A DNA stretch of 36,774 bases from an uncultured Acidiphilium sp. (GTDB lineage: Bacteria; Bacillota; Clostridia; Christensenellales; Borkfalkiaceae), in contig CABUWK010000020.1 in the NCBI GenBank assembly GCA_902495325.1, positions 1 to 36,774 of the forward strand, read 5' to 3'. The position numbers and the translations under genes were made by a program. The first letter of the stretch is position 1; each line of letters begins with the position of its first letter. The notes under the pieces are model-generated. The model had not been told where the DNA came from. It saw nothing but the letters and a program-made list of their open reading frames with translations, and ran no database searches. Of this stretch, positions 7,797-15,586 are shown one piece after another.

Positions 7797-8707
7797 ACAC
7801 GAAAGTCGATCTTTGCGGGCTTGAACTCGATAACCCCGTGATCCCGGCAAGCGGAACTTTCGGCTACGGGAAAGAATTTGCCGAGCTTTACGACATCAAT
7901 ATTTTAGGTTCGTTTTCCTTTAAAGGAACGACGGCAGAACCCCGTTTCGGCAATCCCACGCCGCGCATTGCGGACGGGGAGACGGGGATCATCAATTCCA
8001 TCGGATTGCAGAACCCCGGGGTGGATCACGTGATCGCGCACGAATTGCCCGAAATGAAAAAGTTTTTCCGCAAAAAAGTGATCGCGAACGTGGGCGGTTT
8101 TTCGGTTGACGAATACGTGGAGACCTGCCGGAAACTCGACGCGGAGGAACAGGTAGGCATCCTCGAAGTAAACGTGAGCTGCCCGAATGTGGACCACGGC
8201 GGCATGGCGCTCGGAATGTCCTGTCAGAACGTTTACGAGGTGACAAAAGCGGTGAAGAAAGCCGTCAATAAGCCGGTTATCGTGAAACTTTCTCCCAATG
8301 TGACGGACATTGTTTCCATTGCGAAAGCCTGCGAAGACGGCGGTGCGGACGGCGTGAGCCTTATCAATACGATGACGGGCATGCGCATCGATTTAAAGAA
8401 AAAACAACCTGTGATCGCGAGAAAGATCGCGGGGTATGCGGGCAAGGCGCTGTTCCCGGTCGCCCTTCGCATGGTATATGAGGTATACGAGGCGGTGAAG
8501 ATCCCGATCGTCGGGATCGGCGGCGTGGACAGTGCGGAAAACGTGATCGAAATGATGCTTGCCGGCGCCACGGCGGTGGGCGTCGGTACGGCGAACCTCC
8601 TGAACCCTTACGCGAGCAAGGAGATCGTGGAATCTCTTCCCGCGGCGATGGAAAAATACGGAATAACGAATCTGAAAGATATTATAGGAGCGGCACACAA
8701 TGGCTAA
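7790..8707 (+). CDS. pyrD: Dihydroorotate dehydrogenase, catalytic subunit (class 1B)
   Basis: PyrD oxidises dihydroorotate to orotate using FMN. The 305-aa length, the motifs N-S-I-G-L-Q-N-P-G and E-V-N-V-S-C-P-N-V-D-H-G-G, and a Cys at residue 131 where the catalytic base sits in class 1 enzymes all support the call. The adjacent pyrK defines class 1B, which uses NAD. The FMN phosphate site is seen in the I-V-G-I-G-G-V-D and G-A-T-A-V-G-V-G-T-A segments. The gene overlaps pyrK upstream and pyrF downstream by a few bases each, so this block is tightly coupled. Confidence 0.96.
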   Translation: MVNTKVDLCGLELDNPVIPASGTFGYGKEFAELYDINILGSFSFKGTTAEPRFGNPTPRIADGETGIINSIGLQNPGVDHVIAHELPEMKKFFRKKVIANVGGFSVDEYVETCRKLDAEEQVGILEVNVSCPNVDHGGMALGMSCQNVYEVTKAVKKAVNKPVIVKLSPNVTDIVSIAKACEDGGADGVSLINTMTGMRIDLKKKQPVIARKIAGYAGKALFPVALRMVYEVYEAVKIPIVGIGGVDSAENVIEMMLAGATAVGVGTANLLNPYASKEIVESLPAAMEKYGITNLKDIIGAAHNG

Positions 8708-9410
8708 AGACGTGATCGTTGCCCTCGATTTTGCGAGCGGCAGAGAAGTTTTCGAATTTTTGAATCGTTTCGGCAAAGAAAAACCTTTCGTGAAGATCGG
8801 AATGGAACTTTTCTATGCCGAGGGACCTTCGATCGTGAAAGAGATCAAGGCGAGAGGACACAAGATTTTCCTCGACCTCAAACTGCACGATATTCCGAAC
8901 ACGGTGAGAAAGGCGATGAAAGTGCTTTCTTCGCTGGACGTGGATATGTGCAATCTCCATGCCGCGGGCGGAAGCGCGATGATGAAAGCCGCGCTGGAGG
9001 GGCTCACGCGCGAGGATGGCACGAGACCGATCCTCATCGCCGTGACCCAGCTTACGAGCACCGATCAGACGATGCTCGCAAACGAACTTCTGATCGACAA
9101 GCCGATCGACGAAGTCGTGATGTCCTATGCGAAAAACGCGGCGGACGCCGGACTTGACGGCGTTGTCTGTTCCCCGCTCGAGGCGGGCAAAGTGCATGCG
9201 AAATGCGGCGGAAATTTCCTGACCGTAACGCCGGGCGTCCGCTTTGCGGGCGGCGAAACGGGGGATCAGAAGCGTGTGACGACGCCTCTGAAGGCGAGAG
9301 AGCTCGGTTCCGATTATATCGTGGTCGGCAGACCGGTCACGGCGGCGGAAGATCCCGTTGCGGCATATACGAAATGCTGCCGTCAGTTCCTTCTCGGCTA
9401 CGACGAATAA
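8700..9410 (+). CDS. pyrF: Orotidine 5'-phosphate decarboxylase
   Basis: PyrF removes CO2 from OMP to give UMP. The 236-aa size is that of the short bacterial enzymes. The catalytic D-x-K-x-x-D motif is Asp59, Lys61, Asp64 in L-D-L-K-L-H-D-I-P-N-T-V. The phosphate-binding loop V-T-P-G-V-R-F and the late Y-I-V-V-G-R-P-V-T motif are both intact. The start overlaps the end of pyrD by eight bases. A 65-base gap without a clear terminator leads to pyrE. Confidence 0.96.
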   Translation: MAKDVIVALDFASGREVFEFLNRFGKEKPFVKIGMELFYAEGPSIVKEIKARGHKIFLDLKLHDIPNTVRKAMKVLSSLDVDMCNLHAAGGSAMMKAALEGLTREDGTRPILIAVTQLTSTDQTMLANELLIDKPIDEVVMSYAKNAADAGLDGVVCSPLEAGKVHAKCGGNFLTVTPGVRFAGGETGDQKRVTTPLKARELGSDYIVVGRPVTAAEDPVAAYTKCCRQFLLGYDE

Positions 9411-9475
9411 TTTCCGGAAAGAAAACGACAAACGAAAAATACGATTCCCGGAAACGGGAGAGGAGATACAGAGAA

Positions 9476-10120
9476 ATGAAAACGACCGAAAAGACGATAG
9501 CGAAAGATCTTTTATCCATCCGCGCGGTATTTTTCCGCCCGGATGAACCGTTCACCTGGGCGAGCGGTATCAAAAGCCCCGTTTATTGCGATAACCGCCT
9601 TACGCTCACCGCGCCGGCTGTCAGAAACGACGTGGAAAACGCCCTTGCAGAAACGATAAAGAGAGAATACCCCGATGCGGAAGTTCTGATGGGAACTTCC
9701 ACCGCAGGCATCGCGCACGCGGCGATCACGGCGCATATCCTCGGCATGCCGATGGGATACGTGCGCTCGGGCGCGAAAGATCACGGCAGACAGAACCAGA
9801 TCGAAGGAAAACTCGAAAAAGGGGAAAAGGTCGTAGTGGTGGAAGACCTGATCTCCACGGGCGGAAGCGTTCTCGAAGTCGTGGACGTTTTAAGAGCGGC
9901 GGGCGCGGAAGTCCTCGGCATCGTCAGCATTTTCACCTACGGCATGAAAAAGGGACTTGAACGGCTGAAAGAGGCAAACGTGAAAAACGTGAGCCTTACG
10001 AATTTCGACGTGATAGCCGAGACCGCGGCGGAAGAAGGGTATATCGACAGGGCGGACGTGGAAAGACTGATCGCTTTCCGCAACAATCCGTCCGACGAAA
10101 GTTGGATCGGGAGGAAATAA
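9476..10120 (+). CDS. pyrE: Orotate phosphoribosyltransferase
   Basis: PyrE joins orotate and PRPP to form OMP. The 214-aa protein shows the PRPP-binding motif V-V-V-V-E-D-L-I-S-T-G-G-S near residues 118-130 and the substrate-side segment W-A-S-G-I-K-S-P-V-Y-C-D-N-R. The reading frame is open back to 9203, but that part overlaps pyrF, and AGGAG at 9461-9465 places the start at ATG 9476. It ends six bases before pyrB. Confidence 0.95.
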   Translation: MKTTEKTIAKDLLSIRAVFFRPDEPFTWASGIKSPVYCDNRLTLTAPAVRNDVENALAETIKREYPDAEVLMGTSTAGIAHAAITAHILGMPMGYVRSGAKDHGRQNQIEGKLEKGEKVVVVEDLISTGGSVLEVVDVLRAAGAEVLGIVSIFTYGMKKGLERLKEANVKNVSLTNFDVIAETAAEEGYIDRADVERLIAFRNNPSDESWIGRK

Positions 10121-10126
10121 TCGTCT

Positions 10127-11206
10127 ATGAAAAACGTTCTCGATATTCTCGACCTCACGACGGAAGAGATCGACGAACTCGTTTCCGTTGCCGAAGATAT
10201 GATGGCAAACCCGGAAAAATATAACGAATGCTGCAAGCACAAAACGCTTGCGACCCTCTTTTTCGAACCGTCCACGAGAACCAGGCTCAGTTTCGAATCC
10301 GCCATGGTTTCGCTCGGCGGCAACGTGATCGGTTTTTCCGATCCCAATTCCTGTTCCGCGACGAAAGGCGAGACCCTTGCGGACACGATCTCCGTCGTTT
10401 CCGGCTATGTGGATATCATCGCCATGCGCCACCCGAAAGAGGGTGCGCCGAACGTGGCGATCGAGCATTCTCTCGTTCCCGTGATCAACGCGGGCGACGG
10501 CGGGCATTACCATCCCACGCAGACCCTTGCCGATCTTCTTACGATCAAAAAAGAGAAAGGCGGGTTCGAAAATCTTACGATCGGTTTTTGCGGCGATCTG
10601 AAATACGGAAGAACGGTGCACTCGCTCATTCACGCGATGTCCCGTTATAAAGGCACGAAATACGTGCTGATCTCTCCGGAAGAGCTGGCTCTTCCCGATT
10701 TCGTGAAAAAAGAGTACATAGACGAAAAGGGGATCCCCTGCGAAGAAATCCCGTCTCTGGAAGAGGCGATCGGGAAAGTGGATATCCTTTATATGACGAG
10801 GATCCAGAAAGAGCGTTTCGCGAGCGAAGAAGAGTATAACCGCTTAAGCGGGATCTATGTTCTGGACGAAGAGAAGATGAAGCTTGCCAAAGAGGATATG
10901 ATCGTTCTTCATCCTCTGCCGCGTGTGAACGAAATCACCGTCGGGGTGGACAAAGACAAGCGCGCCTGTTATTTCGAACAGACCCGTTGCGGCAGATTCA
11001 TGAGGATGGCGCTCATCCGGAAACTTCTTGCCGAAAAGGACGAAAAAGATCTCCCGCGCGAAAAGGGAGAGATTGTTAAAAAGAATTGCGCCTGCAAAAA
11101 TCCGCATTGTATTTCTCTGACGGAAAAATCGATCGCTCCGAAGTATTATCGGGATCGGCGGGGCATCGTCCGCTGTTTCTGGTGCGACGAAGGAACGGAA
11201 AACTGA
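10127..11206 (+). CDS. pyrB: Aspartate carbamoyltransferase with fused PyrI-like zinc tail
   Basis: PyrB condenses carbamoyl phosphate and aspartate, the first committed step. The catalytic chain covers about residues 1-305. It has the carbamoyl-phosphate motif S-T-R-T-R (residues 49-53), C-S-A-T-K-G-E-T with the active-site Lys, H-P-T-Q-T-L-A-D and H-P-L-P-R-V-N-E-I. At 359 aa it is about 50 residues longer than a simple catalytic chain. The extra tail carries Cys323-x4-Cys328-x21-Cys350-x2-Cys353, the spacing pattern of the zinc domain of the regulatory chain PyrI. The PyrI nucleotide-binding domain is absent, and no separate pyrI lies nearby. The zinc tail may help assemble the complex without ATP/CTP control; that is inference. 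It is separated from galM by only 18 bases. Confidence 0.94.
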   Translation: MKNVLDILDLTTEEIDELVSVAEDMMANPEKYNECCKHKTLATLFFEPSTRTRLSFESAMVSLGGNVIGFSDPNSCSATKGETLADTISVVSGYVDIIAMRHPKEGAPNVAIEHSLVPVINAGDGGHYHPTQTLADLLTIKKEKGGFENLTIGFCGDLKYGRTVHSLIHAMSRYKGTKYVLISPEELALPDFVKKEYIDEKGIPCEEIPSLEEAIGKVDILYMTRIQKERFASEEEYNRLSGIYVLDEEKMKLAKEDMIVLHPLPRVNEITVGVDKDKRACYFEQTRCGRFMRMALIRKLLAEKDEKDLPREKGEIVKKNCACKNPHCISLTEKSIAPKYYRDRRGIVRCFWCDEGTEN

Positions 11207-11224
11207 GCGGACGGGCGTACGATT

Positions 11225-12184
11225 ATGAGAAAAGAATTTTTCGGAACGGTTAACGGTAAAGATGTTTATAAATATACTCTTTCCGGCGACGGCGTTACGG
11301 TGAGCGTGATCGATTTCGGTGCGGCGGTTCAGAGCATTCTCGTCGACGGCGTGGAAATCGTGCAGAGCTTCGAAAGGGCGGAAGATTATAAAACGCGCCC
11401 CGGGTATGTCTGCGGAGCGATCGGAAGGGTTGCGAACAGGATCGCGAACGCGGAATTTACCTTGAACGGCGAAACCTTCCGCCTGACAAAAAACGAAGGG
11501 AAAAATCAGCTTCACGGCGGGAAAGAAGGGTTTAATCATAAATTTTTTACGGCGGAAGAGATCGCGGACGGCGTGAAGATGACGTATCGCTCGCCGGACG
11601 GCGAAGAGGGATATCCCGGCAATCTGCTGTTTACCGTGAAATTCACGCTGGTCGGCAGAACGTTTACGATCGGATATACCGCGACTTCGGATAAAGATAC
11701 GCTGTTCGCTCCTACCCATCATTTTTACTTCAATCTGAACGGACAGGTCGGCGGCGCGAATTCGAACGTGCTCGCGATTTATGCCGACGGCTATACGCCT
11801 GTCGATAAGGAACTGATTCCCCTCGGAAGCGTTCTTCCCGTAGAGGGAACGCCTTTCGATTTCAGAACGGCAAAGCGGGTCGACCGCGACTTGCCGGACG
11901 GCGGGATCTATGATCATAACTTCATGCTTTGCGGCGAGCATGCGGCAACGATCCGGGGAACGGAGACGGGGATAAAAGGGGATATTTATACCGATATGCC
12001 CGCCATGCAGCTTTATTCGGGCGCGGGCGGAGAAGACAAGCGGAACGAGCCGGATCCGTCGGCACGCGGCGGCGTTGCGCTTGAACCGCAGTTCGCGCCG
12101 AACGCGATCAACATGCCGGGTTTCCTGAAGCCGGTTTTAAAGGCGGGCGAGGAGAAAAACCATTATATCCGACTGGTGTTTTAA
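11225..12184 (+). CDS. galM: Aldose 1-epimerase (mutarotase)
   Basis: GalM interconverts alpha and beta anomers of aldoses such as galactose or glucose in the cytoplasm. The 319-aa protein has the family landmarks: G-A-I-G-R-V-A-N-R-I-A near residues 60-70, N-Q-L-H-G-G near 95, the catalytic His segment P-T-H-H-F-Y-F-N-L near 160, and the late L-E-P-Q-F-A-P-N-A-I with the general-base Glu. It follows pyrB by 18 bases with only a weak ribosome binding site and precedes the operon terminator. It is therefore co-transcribed with the pyr genes although functionally it belongs with the sugar locus downstream. Confidence 0.92.
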   Translation: MRKEFFGTVNGKDVYKYTLSGDGVTVSVIDFGAAVQSILVDGVEIVQSFERAEDYKTRPGYVCGAIGRVANRIANAEFTLNGETFRLTKNEGKNQLHGGKEGFNHKFFTAEEIADGVKMTYRSPDGEEGYPGNLLFTVKFTLVGRTFTIGYTATSDKDTLFAPTHHFYFNLNGQVGGANSNVLAIYADGYTPVDKELIPLGSVLPVEGTPFDFRTAKRVDRDLPDGGIYDHNFMLCGEHAATIRGTETGIKGDIYTDMPAMQLYSGAGGEDKRNEPDPSARGGVALEPQFAPNAINMPGFLKPVLKAGEEKNHYIRLVF

Positions 12185-12220
12185 AAATCTCTTCGGAAAA
12201 CGGAATATCGACGAAAAACG

Positions 12221-12252
12221 AAAACGGGCTTTCGGGCTCGTTTTTATTTTTT
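12221..12252 (+). terminator. Intrinsic terminator after galM
   Basis: Arm 12221-12230 (AAAACGGGCT) pairs with 12235-12244 (GGCTCGTTTT) over ten base pairs with two G-U wobbles. It is capped by a UUCG tetraloop (12231-12234) and followed by a T-rich tract to 12252. This ends the pyr-galM transcription unit. Confidence 0.88.
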
Positions 12253-12283
12253 GCCCTTTTTCCGATAAACGAAGCCGAAAATT

Positions 12284-12296
12284 GAAACTTTGTTTC
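12284..12296. promoter_or_regulatory. Candidate operator 1 (GAAAC-TTT-GTTTC)
   Basis: This is a perfect 13-bp palindrome, 5-3-5. The same core, AAAC-TTT-GTTT, returns 170 bp downstream at 12454-12466, with the outer pair changed from G-C to T-A, which preserves symmetry. It lies about 95 bp upstream of the -35 box. Operators of xylose-type ROK repressors are also AAAC/GTTT-rich palindromes, and a ROK gene lies in this locus. Confidence 0.45.
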
Positions 12297-12390
12297 TATT
12301 CTTATCGTTCGGGCGCGGGTGAAGGTGAAATATGATATAAATTTTCCGCAAGAAATTCTTGTCGAATATAAACTTTTTTTCAAAAAGGTA

Positions 12391-12419
12391 TTGACAAACA
12401 GGATATTGTGTGGTATTCT
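12391..12419 (+). promoter_or_regulatory. Sigma-A promoter of the sugar-uptake operon
   Basis: TTGACA at 12391-12396 and TATTCT at 12414-12419 are separated by 17 bases. Expected transcription starts near 12426, leaving a leader of about 118 nt before the first lipoprotein gene. Confidence 0.8.
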
Positions 12420-12453
12420 ATTAGCGGAAATCGATTGATTTGGTTTTTCAATT

Positions 12454-12466
12454 TAAACTTTGTTTA
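12454..12466. promoter_or_regulatory. Candidate operator 2 (TAAAC-TTT-GTTTA)
   Basis: This is the second perfect 13-bp palindrome with the AAAC-TTT-GTTT core. It sits about 28 bp after the predicted transcription start, a position where a bound repressor could block elongation or loop to the upstream copy. Confidence 0.45.
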
Positions 12467-12543
12467 TTTTTAGCAGGGTTTTGACGTCGAAAAACTTCAA
12501 TAAATAACGCCGGCAAAAAAAACCGGCGGAAAAAGAGGAGAAA

Positions 12544-13989
12544 ATGAAAAAATTATTGGCGATGATGATGGCTGCTACGACGATCGCGCTTTGCGGGCTT
12601 TCCGCCTGCGGCAAAAAGAATCAGGATCAGGAACCCGAAAAACCCGTTTACGAATCGGACGAAACTTACGATATCGGCATGTGGGTAGGGGTCTCGGATA
12701 ACATCTGCACCTATGACGACGAGGGGAAAAAGGTTTCTTCCCGCCCGATGACGGACGAGGAGTTTCTCGAAAAATACCGCGACATCGCGGCGGCGGGAAT
12801 CACGATCGCCTTCCCCGGTTACGACGTGATGATTGACGGGAGATCGGGTTATAACCTGAAAGCTCTGAGAGCTGCGCACGAAGTGGGGATCCGGCACGTG
12901 ATCGGAGACAGCCAGGTGAGAGATTATCTCTTCGGAGCGAAAACGCTTGTGGACAGCGGCGTAAAAACGGAAAGCGAAGTCGTGGAAAAGGTGAAGGATC
13001 TGATAAAAATGTACACCGAAAGCGAATATGCGGACGCGTTGTACGGCTTTATGGTCCGCGACGAACCGAGCGCGGAACTTTTCGAAACTCTGGGCTTTGC
13101 CGAAAAGGTGTTCAAACAGGCGGCGCCCGATCTTATGTTTTACGTAAATCTTTTCCCGGTGATCGCGGGCGGCGCGCAGCTCGGCGGATCGACCCCGATC
13201 AAATACGACGCTTATCTTTCGCGCTGGATCTCTTCGGTGAAAACCGATTACATTTCTTACGATCACTATCCTCTTTACGGAAACGGTCAGACGACTTCGG
13301 TCGAACCCTCTTTCTTATATAATATGGACGTGATCCAGACGAAGATCCGCGACGAGGGCGCCGACAGAAGACTCTGGACCTTCCTGCAGTCCATCCAGTA
13401 CGGCGGCAGAAACAGGGCGCTTACCTGCAAGGCGGACGCCGCGTTTCAGGCGTATTCCTTCCTGGCTTACGGCGGAGACGGAATTCAATGGTTCTGTTAT
13501 GCCGCGCCTCCGGAAAACGACGGCGCGACTCATTTCGAAAACAACGCCTTAGTCACCCGCGAATACGAAAAAACGGAGACCTACGATTACGTGTCTTCCG
13601 TCAATCACGACATTCAGGCTTTGATGAAGTACTACAAAAACTTCACGTGGAAAGGCGTGATGCTTTCTTCCGTATACGACGATACCGAAAACTTCGCAAT
13701 GCTCGAGGGCAGCGAAAACGTGATCGCGGCAAAGAATATGAGCGGGATCACGAGCACGGAAGACGCTTTTGCGGGCGTTTTCGAAGATAAAAACGGCAGG
13801 GAAGGATATCTTGTGGTCAATTTCACCGATCCCGCGCTGAAACGCAAAAACAAGGTGACGCTTACCCTGAAAAACGCAACGAGAGCCATTGTCGTGAAAG
13901 AGGGCAAGGAAGAAATAAAAAAAGTAGAGGGCGGCAGGATAGAACTCGAACTCGACGAAGGCGACGGCGTGTTTGTCATTCCGTACTGA
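12544..13989 (+). CDS. Secreted lipoprotein, glycosidase-like (paralogue of 20437-21861)
   Basis: A type II signal peptide ends at the lipobox L-S-A-C with Cys22 as the lipidated residue, so the 481-aa protein is anchored on the outer face of the membrane. The body resembles a TIM-barrel glycoside hydrolase of the GH42/GH-A sort. It has Asp173-Glu174-Pro175 after a strand (G-F-M-V-R-D-E-P), then F-Y-V-N-L-F-P, then Y-D-H-Y-P (Asp240), and later D-G-I-Q-W-F-C-Y. A small beta domain ends the chain. A paralogue in the same locus keeps D-E-P, N-L-F-P, S-Y-D-x-Y-P and G-I-Q-Y/W-F-C at matching places. Whether it is an enzyme or a sugar-binding relative is not settled, and I cannot name the family. 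It is the first gene after the operon promoter, which suggests a role at the cell surface in preparing the imported sugar. Confidence 0.75.
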   Translation: MKKLLAMMMAATTIALCGLSACGKKNQDQEPEKPVYESDETYDIGMWVGVSDNICTYDDEGKKVSSRPMTDEEFLEKYRDIAAAGITIAFPGYDVMIDGRSGYNLKALRAAHEVGIRHVIGDSQVRDYLFGAKTLVDSGVKTESEVVEKVKDLIKMYTESEYADALYGFMVRDEPSAELFETLGFAEKVFKQAAPDLMFYVNLFPVIAGGAQLGGSTPIKYDAYLSRWISSVKTDYISYDHYPLYGNGQTTSVEPSFLYNMDVIQTKIRDEGADRRLWTFLQSIQYGGRNRALTCKADAAFQAYSFLAYGGDGIQWFCYAAPPENDGATHFENNALVTREYEKTETYDYVSSVNHDIQALMKYYKNFTWKGVMLSSVYDDTENFAMLEGSENVIAAKNMSGITSTEDAFAGVFEDKNGREGYLVVNFTDPALKRKNKVTLTLKNATRAIVVKEGKEEIKKVEGGRIELELDEGDGVFVIPY

Positions 13990-14014
13990 AACGAAGAGGA
14001 ACAGAAAAATCCGA

Positions 14015-14058
14015 GAAAAGGGAATGAGTTGCGTCAATCCGCAAAGAGATCCCTTTTC
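14015..14058 (+). other. Intercistronic stem-loop upstream of the binding-protein gene
   Basis: GAAAAGGGA (14015-14023) pairs perfectly with TCCCTTTTC (14050-14058), and an inner stem TTGCG (14029-14033) with CGCAA (14040-14044) extends it. No T-tract follows on the plus strand, so it is unlikely to stop the operon completely. A role in stabilising the mRNA end of the next, abundant gene product is plausible. Confidence 0.6.
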
Positions 14059-14092
14059 CGACAAAAAAAATAAAAATCAGAAGGAGAAAAAG

Positions 14093-15568
14093 ATGAAGAA
14101 AGCAATTGCATCGGTGCTTGCCGTGCTCACGGCTTCCGTGTGCGCATTTTCCGCTTCCTGCGGGAAAAACAACAATAACCCCTCGTCGGAAGACACGGGC
14201 GATCTCACCGGCGTTACCTATAATGAGAGAACGGGCGAGATCTATGCGGATTCGAAAGACGGGAAAACGGCGATCAAAATCTCTTACACGCCCGGTTTCG
14301 GCGATACGTGGGCGATACAATCGGCAAGATCTTTCCTTCTTTCCGAGGAAGGAAAAGATTATTATATGATTTTAAACAGCGATTCCGAGCTTACGACGAG
14401 CGTCAGCTCAAAGCTCGAATCGGAAACGAATCTTTCGGATATTTACTTTCCTCTCGCTTCGAACTGGTACAGCTATGCCGCGCTCGGTCAGCTTGCGAAT
14501 CTCGACGATCTTTATTCCATGACGATCCCCGGCGAAACGAAAACAGTGGGAGAGAAGATCCGCGGGTCGTGGACGACTTACGGTAAAACGACGTATTCGG
14601 GCGAAAGCCATTATTACGTTTTCCCCGGGAACGAGAACATTACGGGTATCGTGTATAACAAAACGATGTTCGATCGTTACGGCTGGACGATCCCCGAAAC
14701 GACGGACGATCTGAAAGCCCTTTGCGAAAAGATCGTTCAGGATACGAAAGGGAAAATCGCGCCGTTCGTTTATCCGGGAACGGTTACCGGCGGTTACTGG
14801 GATTTTATCGGAACAAACTGGTGGCTTCAGATCTCCGGCTCGGATAAACTGAACGAATTTATGAATTTCGGGTCCGCAGACGTATTTAATCCGATGAAAT
14901 CGGGCAGCCCGTCGGAAGGAAAACTCGAGATGCTCGAGATTTTCGAAGATATCGTGGTGGAAAACCGCGCGAAATACACGCTGAAAGGCTCGGCGTCCAA
15001 AAACCACCTTCTCGCGCAGGTGTCTTTCATGCAGGGGCAGGCGGCGATGATCCCCAACGGAAACTGGATCGAAAAAGAATCTCTTTCCAACATGACGGAC
15101 GAATACAGAATGATGGCTGCGCCGAGACCTGCTTCCGTAAAGGCGGGCGAGGACGGCAAGTATAAAACGTATAACTACACCGGTCAGCCCGACTATATGT
15201 TTATCCCCGCGAAGGCGAAAAACATCGAGGGCGCGAAAAAATTCCTTGCCTGGTGTTGCCGCGACGACGTTCTTACCGCTTACACTTCGGTCACGGGGAC
15301 GCCGAGACCGTTCGATTACGACGTGACTTCCTGCGAAGTTTCCCCCTTTATCGAGTCCTGTTTCGCCATATGGAAAGATTCGGAAACGTGGTTCGAACAG
15401 TCTGCTTCGAAACTGTGGACGTCCGGCAAGGTGAGAAAATTCCAGACTTCCAATCCGTATACCACTCTTCTCGCGAATGCGGGAACGATCACGGCGATCG
15501 GTTGGTGCCAGACGGAGTACGATTCCGTGAACAAGGCATGGAGCGAGTTTCTCGCTTCCGTATCGTAA
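14093..15568 (+). CDS. ABC sugar transporter substrate-binding lipoprotein
   Basis: This is a family 1 extracellular solute-binding protein of 491 aa. It has a signal peptide and a lipobox F-S-A-S-C with Cys23 lipidated, then a low-complexity linker rich in Asn and Ser. The mature part shows typical binding-protein segments: I-T-G-I-V-Y-N-K-T-M-F-D-R-Y-G near residue 180, M-Q-G-Q-A-A-M-I-P-N-G-N-W near 315, and the late D-Y-M-F-I-P-A-K-A-K-N-I-E-G-A-K-K-F. It is somewhat longer than the usual 420-450. Reading is open back to 13973, but AAGGAG at 14081-14086 and the signal peptide fix ATG 14093. It is paired with permeases at 15587 and 19508. The substrate is probably an oligosaccharide, and it is not determinable here. 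Confidence 0.9.
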   Translation: MKKAIASVLAVLTASVCAFSASCGKNNNNPSSEDTGDLTGVTYNERTGEIYADSKDGKTAIKISYTPGFGDTWAIQSARSFLLSEEGKDYYMILNSDSELTTSVSSKLESETNLSDIYFPLASNWYSYAALGQLANLDDLYSMTIPGETKTVGEKIRGSWTTYGKTTYSGESHYYVFPGNENITGIVYNKTMFDRYGWTIPETTDDLKALCEKIVQDTKGKIAPFVYPGTVTGGYWDFIGTNWWLQISGSDKLNEFMNFGSADVFNPMKSGSPSEGKLEMLEIFEDIVVENRAKYTLKGSASKNHLLAQVSFMQGQAAMIPNGNWIEKESLSNMTDEYRMMAAPRPASVKAGEDGKYKTYNYTGQPDYMFIPAKAKNIEGAKKFLAWCCRDDVLTAYTSVTGTPRPFDYDVTSCEVSPFIESCFAIWKDSETWFEQSASKLWTSGKVRKFQTSNPYTTLLANAGTITAIGWCQTEYDSVNKAWSEFLASVS

Positions 15569-15586
15569 GGGCGGAGCCTGCCGAAA

